Positions 6,590 to 11,092 of a stretch of DNA of 11,092 nt are shown piece by piece. The stretch's first letter is position 1. Each line of letters opens with the position of its first letter. This DNA is from an uncultured Burkholderiales bacterium (lineage in GTDB: Bacteria > Pseudomonadota > Gammaproteobacteria > Burkholderiales > Burkholderiaceae_C), in the NCBI GenBank assembly GCA_903925445.1, contig CAIYFE010000014.1, positions 1-11,092 of the forward strand, written 5' to 3'. The notes below the pieces were generated by a model. The model did not search any database. It was given only the letters and a program-made list of their open reading frames with translations, and had not been told where the DNA came from. The position numbers and the translations under genes were made by a program.

Positions 6590-8146
6590 ATGCAAAGACG
6601 AGATTTCAATCTCTGGCTGCAACGCAGTGCCCTGGCCATCGCGCTGACGCCTTGGACGAAAGCTTTGGCCGAACCCGGTAATGCCAACGTTTCGTGGAAA
6701 AACAATCCGTTCACATTAGGTGTTGCCAGTGGATGCCCGCGCAGCGACTCGTTGGTGTTTTGGACACGCTTGCTTTTCAGCGATGAAGACCAAGGCAAAT
6801 CGATGCACACGCAGCGTGTCAAATTGGAAGTGTTTGCAGACGAGGCCTTGAAGCGACGCGTTCATACCCAAGAGCTGTTGACCGATGCGGCGCGTGCGCA
6901 CAGCGTTCATGCGCAGATCAAGCGCTTGATGCCGAGCACAGATTATTGGTACCGCTTCACGCAAGCCGATGCCAGCAGCACAGTGGGACATGCCCGCACA
7001 GCACCGACGCGCACAGCACAAGTACAGCAGTTGAAATTGGCCTTGACCTCTTGCCAAAACTTTGAACATGGCTTGTTTGTGGCGCATCAAGAAATCGCCA
7101 AAGAGTCATTGGATTTTGTTTTGTTTTTGGGTGACTACATTTATGAAAGCAACAGCTCGCAAATCTTGACGCGCAAGCACAGCAACGAAGAACCCAAAAC
7201 TCTGGCGCAATACCGTGCGCGGTATGAACAATACAAATCGGACCCGCTCTTGCAGGCGTCGCACGCCGCCCATGCTTGGATCTTGATGTGGGACGACCAC
7301 GAAGTGGTCAACGATTACGCCAACGATCAAGACCGCAACTACACCGACCCAAAAACCTTTTTGCAACGTCGCGCAGCCGCGTATCAAGCGTATTTTGAAC
7401 ATCAACCCGTGTGGATCGCCCCAAATGCAAATCGGCCAGAGTCCATGCATTTGTATGACCAGTTCAGCTGGGGGCAGTTGGCAGATATTTGGACGCTCGA
7501 TTGCCGCCAGTACCGCAGCGCGCAAGCTTGTCGAGACCCATTGCGCGGCGGAGGACGCATGGTCACCCAATGTGCCGAGTTGGATGACCCCCATCGAACC
7601 ATGTTGGGCTGGGAGCAAGAGCGCTGGTTGAACCAAACCTTGCGTGCCAGCAAGGCCACTTGGAAGTTGATCTCTCAAGCCACCCAAATCAGCTCAACCA
7701 GCGTTCCTGCGCCGGTTGGAAAAGCGTATTGGAACGACGCTTGGGACGGTTACCCACAAGCGCGCAAACGCCTGTTGCAAACAGTGGTTGATGCCAAACT
7801 AAAAAACGTGGTGACCCTGGGTGGCGACGTTCACATGAACGTGGCCGCAAGCCTGCGTCAAGAGCCCAACAACCCCGACTCACCCGCCGTTGCCAGTGAG
7901 TTTGTTGGAACATCGATCACCTCGCGTGGAATGGGTGAAAAAGCCTTGGCGACCATTCGCAGCACCAACTCGGACATTGAGTTTGCGCGCTCGGATGAAC
8001 GCGGCTACAGCGTGATCACCGTCACACCGGAAGGGGTGCGATGCGATTTCAAAACCACGGCATTTCCTGCGGGAAGTGAAAACGCGTTCAAAACGCAGGC
8101 AAGTTTTGTGGTCAAACGCAATCAAGTGGGGCCGCAACCCTTGTGA
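6590..8146 (+). CDS. phoD: PhoD-type alkaline phosphatase / phosphodiesterase, exported
   Basis: This 518-residue metallophosphoesterase of the PhoD family releases phosphate from organic mono- and diesters outside the cytoplasm. The N-terminus RRDFNLWL (3-10) followed by a hydrophobic stretch is a good twin-arginine export signal, with likely cleavage near Ala-Leu-Ala at 25-27. A fibronectin-like N-terminal domain follows, with the PhoD motif VASGCPRSDSLVFWTRL at 45-61. The catalytic domain carries SCQNFEHG at 154-161, where Cys155 is the family iron ligand, and GDYIYE at 181-186. It continues with WDDHEVVND (234-242), DCRQYRS (304-310) and GGDVHMN (411-417). In characterised PhoD these ligands bind one Fe3+ and two Ca2+. 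The start codon directly follows the stop codon of the tctC gene with no gap and a poor ribosome binding site, so translation is probably coupled. No Pho box is visible close by. The gene ends 3 bp from a convergent lipoprotein gene. Confidence 0.95.
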   Translation: MQRRDFNLWLQRSALAIALTPWTKALAEPGNANVSWKNNPFTLGVASGCPRSDSLVFWTRLLFSDEDQGKSMHTQRVKLEVFADEALKRRVHTQELLTDAARAHSVHAQIKRLMPSTDYWYRFTQADASSTVGHARTAPTRTAQVQQLKLALTSCQNFEHGLFVAHQEIAKESLDFVLFLGDYIYESNSSQILTRKHSNEEPKTLAQYRARYEQYKSDPLLQASHAAHAWILMWDDHEVVNDYANDQDRNYTDPKTFLQRRAAAYQAYFEHQPVWIAPNANRPESMHLYDQFSWGQLADIWTLDCRQYRSAQACRDPLRGGGRMVTQCAELDDPHRTMLGWEQERWLNQTLRASKATWKLISQATQISSTSVPAPVGKAYWNDAWDGYPQARKRLLQTVVDAKLKNVVTLGGDVHMNVAASLRQEPNNPDSPAVASEFVGTSITSRGMGEKALATIRSTNSDIEFARSDERGYSVITVTPEGVRCDFKTTAFPAGSENAFKTQASFVVKRNQVGPQPL

Positions 8147-8149
8147 TGC

Positions 8150-9289
8150 TTAAGGTTGAGCCAAGCTGATTTTTCTGATGCGAGCGTGTCCAACGGCCGT
8201 TTCGGTGAAATAGAGGTTGTCATGCTTATCGATCGCCATTCCCCAAGGGCCATAAATCAGCAGGGTTGTGGCCGAGCCGTCTCCTGCGGGGGCAACAATG
8301 CTGCCCACACCTGCGAATGTGGTGACATGTCCATCCACAGAAATTTTACGAATGACAAAATTCTTGTAATCGCAAACATATAAATTTCCAAGCGAGTCAA
8401 ATGCGAGGCCGCGTGGTTCATAAAACTGCGCTTCCAAGCGAGTGCCATTGGCATTGCCTTGTGTTCCGGTGCCGGCAAAAACAGAAACTTGTCCGTTGGT
8501 GCTGATTTTGCGAATTTGATTGTTCATGGCATCGCTGACGTACAAATTTCCGAGTGCATCGATCGCGATATTGCTAGGTCCATTAAAACTCGCCATAAGG
8601 GCGTTGCCGTTACCGTTGTCGGAGCCCATGAGACCTGAACCTGCAACGGTTGAAACGTCTAAGTTAGTCGTGATTTTTCTGATTCGCTGTCCTCCATTTT
8701 CGGCCACATACAAATTGCCTTGCTTATCAAAAGCAAGTCCGTAGGGGTCGTTAAATTTTGCGTTTGCGATTGGACCATCGACATAGCCTGGGTAGTAGTC
8801 GGTGATCGGTTTAAATGAGCTGACCATGCCATTGCTGGTGATTGTGCGAATTTGGTTATTGCCGGAATCGGCCACATAAATGACGCCGTTGGCGTTGACT
8901 GCCAGGCCAAAAGGGCTATAAAAAGCCGCTGATGTTGTCAGGCCGTCTAATAAGTCTGCCGTCCCGTTGCCGTAGGTCTGTAACAGTGTTCCGTTTTGCG
9001 GATCAATCACTTTGATGTATTGCCCATTGCTTTCCGAAAGGTATAAAAGTCCATTGTTGTCGGTAGCCAGACTCGTGGGAAAGTTCAAAGACTGGCTGTA
9101 CACGGTTTCAACAAAATAGGTTTTTTCTACAGCTGAAGGATTGGCCAGCGCGTGTGATTCTGAATCCATTGCAGCGTTGATTTCACTGGAGCCACCGCTG
9201 CAAGCGGTGAGTACAAAAGCACCCACAAGACTGAAGACAAAGGACTTGGCCAAAGACCAACGGAATGATTGGGGCGCAACTGGTTTCAT
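8150..9289 (-). CDS. Lipoprotein with six NHL repeats (predicted beta-propeller)
   Basis: This predicted 379-residue exported lipoprotein has a basic N-terminus, a hydrophobic stretch at about 15-27 and the lipobox Leu-Thr-Ala-Cys with Cys30 as lipidation site. Ser at +2 favours the outer membrane. After a Ser/Ala-rich linker come six NHL repeats, with pattern P-x-G-(L/I/M)-A-(hydrophobic)-D...G-N-L-Y-V...I-R-K-I. They start near residues 70, 125, 181, 237, 291 and 347, enough for one six-bladed propeller. Such domains bind proteins, glycans or small ligands, and some are lactonase-like. No catalytic residues could be assigned, so the function is unknown. The start is uncertain: ATG at 9289 gives a clean signal peptide, while an in-frame GTG at 9307 adds six residues. 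Neither has a clear ribosome binding site. Base composition is lower in GC than the neighbours (42% in 8641-8700 against 60% in 5041-5100, hand count). It is a single gene, convergent with phoD. Confidence 0.88.
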   Translation of the reverse strand: MKPVAPQSFRWSLAKSFVFSLVGAFVLTACSGGSSEINAAMDSESHALANPSAVEKTYFVETVYSQSLNFPTSLATDNNGLLYLSESNGQYIKVIDPQNGTLLQTYGNGTADLLDGLTTSAAFYSPFGLAVNANGVIYVADSGNNQIRTITSNGMVSSFKPITDYYPGYVDGPIANAKFNDPYGLAFDKQGNLYVAENGGQRIRKITTNLDVSTVAGSGLMGSDNGNGNALMASFNGPSNIAIDALGNLYVSDAMNNQIRKISTNGQVSVFAGTGTQGNANGTRLEAQFYEPRGLAFDSLGNLYVCDYKNFVIRKISVDGHVTTFAGVGSIVAPAGDGSATTLLIYGPWGMAIDKHDNLYFTETAVGHARIRKISLAQP

Positions 9290-9464
9290 GACACGAAGGC
9301 ATGCCACACCGACTAACTAGCTTGGGATCAGACCCGAATACTGAAGCGTAAATGTGGCAAAAAATATAAAAAGGAAACCGAGTCTAGTACTTTGGAGCTA
9401 AAACTAATCAAAAAAATAAATTATGAGTTCTATTGAAAAAACCTATCGAAAGAGCGCTTTGAAT
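9290..9464. other. AT-rich intergenic region upstream of the NHL lipoprotein gene
   Basis: This 175 bp spacer between ugpQ and the NHL lipoprotein gene is about 35% GC by hand count (9301-9464), far below the coding regions. It contains A-runs near 9359-9371 and 9410-9420. It must hold the promoter of the lipoprotein gene and the end of the ugp transcript. I could not pick a convincing -35/-10 pair, and the only hairpin near the ugpQ stop has a 4-bp stem. No gene or RNA is recognised in it. Confidence 0.6.
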
Positions 9465-10199
9465 TCAGGGCGTAAAAGAATCAACGCAGTCCGTGATCAG
9501 CGCATCGGTGCCTAAGAGCGCCAGACGTTGCGCATCTTGTGCGTGATTGACGGTATAGCTCAAACACTTCAATTGGGCTTGTTTGGCCAAGTTGACGCGT
9601 TCTGCCGTCCAAATTTGGTGGTTGCAAACCAGCGCGACACAACCGAGTTCTCGCGTCAAGTTGAACACCTCGTCGTGCCAAACGTCGACAAGCAAGCCTC
9701 TGGGCAAGGCTGGCGCGGTTGCTTTGGCGCCTTCTAGCGATTCGGTTTTGAACGAGGTCAGCAACGGGGGTGTGGCCTGATGTTTCCAAAGTTGTTTGGC
9801 GAGTTCGGCAACGCACTCGCCAGTGCGCCGTTCAAGGCCCGTGCTTGGTTTTATCTCGATGTTCAAAAAAAAGCCATGCTGCAAGCAAAAATTGGCAATG
9901 TCTTGCAGCAAGGGCAAGGGTTCGTGCGCGTATTGGGGCGAATGCCAACTGCCCGCATCCAGCGATTGAAGATCTTCCCACGGGCGAAGGCCTGCAATGC
10001 CTTGACCGTTGGTGGTGCGATCAAGGGTTTCGTCGTGGAGCAAGAACACCTTCTCGTCTGCACTGAGCTTGGCGTCGCATTCGAACATGCGGTAGCCGTG
10101 CTTCGCGCCTAGTTTGAAGGCGGCTAAGGTGTTTTCGGGGGCGAGTTTGCCTGCGCCTCGGTGGGCAATCCACTGGGGGTAGTGCCAAGCTGTTGTCAT
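9465..10199 (-). CDS. ugpQ: Cytosolic glycerophosphodiester phosphodiesterase
   Basis: This enzyme cleaves glycerophosphodiesters, such as glycerophosphocholine or glycerophosphoethanolamine from phospholipid turnover, to sn-glycerol-3-phosphate and the alcohol. Its 244 residues match the length of E. coli UgpQ. It has no signal peptide, so it acts in the cytoplasm. The GDPD fold motifs are present: AHRGAGKLAPENT at 12-24 with catalytic His13, Arg14 and Glu22; ECD at 40-42 with metal ligands Glu40 and Asp42; HDETLDRTTNG at 55-65 with catalytic His55; and NIEIKP at 113-118 with Glu115 and Lys117. The C-terminal strand LSYTVN is also typical. The ATG lies 3 nt after the ugpC stop codon, a spacing that suggests translational coupling at the end of a ugp operon. 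The product supplies carbon and phosphate from esters carried in by the Ugp transporter. Confidence 0.94.
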   Translation of the reverse strand: MTTAWHYPQWIAHRGAGKLAPENTLAAFKLGAKHGYRMFECDAKLSADEKVFLLHDETLDRTTNGQGIAGLRPWEDLQSLDAGSWHSPQYAHEPLPLLQDIANFCLQHGFFLNIEIKPSTGLERRTGECVAELAKQLWKHQATPPLLTSFKTESLEGAKATAPALPRGLLVDVWHDEVFNLTRELGCVALVCNHQIWTAERVNLAKQAQLKCLSYTVNHAQDAQRLALLGTDALITDCVDSFTP

Positions 10200-10202
10200 G
10201 TG

Positions 10203-11092
10203 TCAGGTGTCTAAGCGTTTTTGGGTTTGGGCATCGAACCAATGCACTTTGTCGGGTCGTGCAGCCACGTGAATGGTTGAACCCAGCGCCGGGGGCGCCA
10301 CAGATTCTTCGGTGCGAAGCGTGACCCCTTCATCCCCGATGCGCAGATAAATCAGACGCTCTGCGCCCAACATTTCAAGCGCTTCAACCTGCGCGACCCA
10401 ACCCTGCGCTGCGCTTGAAATGCTCAAGTGTTCAGGGCGAATGCCTAAGATTTTTCCGGGCAATACGCCAGGCGCGCGGTGCAGCAAATTCATGGGCGGT
10501 GAGCCAATGAAGCTGGCCACAAAAGTGCTGGCCGGACGGTTGTAGACCTCTTCGGGCGAGCCAAATTGCTCCATGACGCCGGCGTTCATGACCATCATGC
10601 GTTGCGCCAGAGTCATGGCTTCCACCTGGTCGTGGGTGACAAACAAGGATGTGATGCCCAGTTCACGATGCAGCTTTTGAATTTCAAGCCGTGTTTGTGC
10701 GCGCAACTTGGCATCCAAATTGGACAAAGGTTCGTCAAACAAAAACACCTGGGGCTGACGCACGATGGCGCGTCCCATCGCCACCCGTTGACGTTGGCCG
10801 CCCGATAACTCTCGCGGCTTGCGTTGCATCAAATGCGAGAGTTCCAAAATTTTGGCGGCCTTGTCGACGCGTTGGGCAATTTCAGCCGCTGGCATTTTGG
10901 CAATCTTCAAGCCGTAGGCCATGTTGTCAAACACGCTCATGTGGGGGTACAGCGCGTAGTTTTGAAACACCATCGCAATGTCGCGCTCGGCAGGTTCGAG
11001 TTGGTTGACCTCGCGCGCGCCAATGCGAATCGAGCCTTGCGTGACGTCTTCCAGGCCTGCAACCATGCGCAACAAGGTGGATTTGCCGCAAC
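10203..11092 (-). CDS. ugpC: sn-glycerol-3-phosphate ABC transporter ATP-binding protein, 5' part outside window
   Basis: This ATPase drives uptake of glycerol-3-phosphate and glycerophosphodiesters through the UgpAE membrane channel with periplasmic UgpB. The frame is open to the right edge, where it begins inside the Walker A loop (GCGKST, 11077-11092), so roughly 40 N-terminal residues are missing. Visible in order are the Q-loop VFQNYALYPH, the ABC signature LSGGQRQR, Walker B VFLFDEP with the D-loop SNLDAK, and the switch histidine in VTHDQVEAM. A C-terminal MalK-like regulatory domain follows, with GIRPEHL and a TOBE-type segment. The MalK/UgpC subfamily is certain. The Ugp role rests on the adjacent ugpQ, whose start is 3 bp past this stop codon. 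In this lineage ugpB-ugpA-ugpE usually precede ugpC, so they are expected to the right of the window. Confidence 0.93.
   Translation of the reverse strand, partial: CGKSTLLRMVAGLEDVTQGSIRIGAREVNQLEPAERDIAMVFQNYALYPHMSVFDNMAYGLKIAKMPAAEIAQRVDKAAKILELSHLMQRKPRELSGGQRQRVAMGRAIVRQPQVFLFDEPLSNLDAKLRAQTRLEIQKLHRELGITSLFVTHDQVEAMTLAQRMMVMNAGVMEQFGSPEEVYNRPASTFVASFIGSPPMNLLHRAPGVLPGKILGIRPEHLSISSAAQGWVAQVEALEMLGAERLIYLRIGDEGVTLRTEESVAPPALGSTIHVAARPDKVHWFDAQTQKRLDT

Noticed and set aside
8150..9289. NHL protein as a gluconolactonase or peptidylglycine-cleaving enzyme
   Set aside because: NHL repeats occur in such enzymes, but I see no matching metal-binding or catalytic residues. The repeats alone do not support an enzymatic name.
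9357..9420. Promoter for the NHL lipoprotein gene in the AT-rich spacer
   Set aside because: Several AT-rich hexamers exist on the minus strand, but none pairs with a -35 element at 16-18 bp. A promoter must be present, but its position cannot be chosen by eye.
9421..9464. Rho-independent terminator after ugpQ
   Set aside because: On the minus strand the only stem is AAAG/CTTT (4 bp), and the T-run is separated from it by about 8 nt, which is too weak to call.

Overview
The window reads as a chromosomal segment of a betaproteobacterium, most likely Burkholderiales and probably Comamonadaceae (Limnohabitans, Rhodoferax or Polaromonas-like). This is inferred from three things: the moderately high GC with many TTG leucine codons, an orphan Bug/TctC binding protein beside an acyl-CoA dehydrogenase, and the ugpC-ugpQ gene order. 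The genus is not proven. Coding density is very high. I see no tRNA, rRNA, CRISPR array, insertion sequence, integrase or phage gene.

Left part (1-2225). The window opens with the last 52 codons of a response-regulator receiver domain on the plus strand. Its 3' end overlaps the 3' end of a minus-strand FAD-dependent D-lactate dehydrogenase (cytochrome type). That gene is divergent from a PduO-type ATP:cob(I)alamin adenosyltransferase, which makes adenosylcobalamin. The 113 bp between the two starts holds a GC-rich inverted repeat.

Central part (2297-8146). Four plus-strand genes lie head to tail: acetoacetyl-CoA synthetase, glutaryl-CoA dehydrogenase (gcdH), a periplasmic Bug/TctC-type solute-binding protein, and a PhoD-type alkaline phosphatase/phosphodiesterase. 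Gaps are 25, 20 and 0 bp, so they are probably co-transcribed. The first two genes feed acetoacetyl-CoA and crotonyl-CoA into the same short-chain acyl-CoA pathway. The binding protein may deliver a dicarboxylate such as glutarate. PhoD is an exported phosphoesterase, and the stop of the binding-protein gene abuts its start.

Right part (8150-11092). A minus-strand gene for a lipoprotein with six NHL repeats converges on phoD, with only 3 bp between the stop codons. It and the 175 bp upstream of it are clearly more AT-rich than their surroundings, so this may be an acquired piece. Beyond it, on the minus strand, lies the end of a ugp operon: ugpC (cut by the window edge) and ugpQ, 3 bp apart, for uptake of glycerol-3-phosphate and glycerophosphodiesters and their hydrolysis.

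Overall this is mostly ordinary catabolic and phosphorus-acquisition content. I did not find a convincing undescribed system. The points most worth checking are the AT-rich NHL lipoprotein unit, an approximately 18-residue insertion in the acetoacetyl-CoA synthetase, and the joining of a dicarboxylate-catabolism gene set to phoD.
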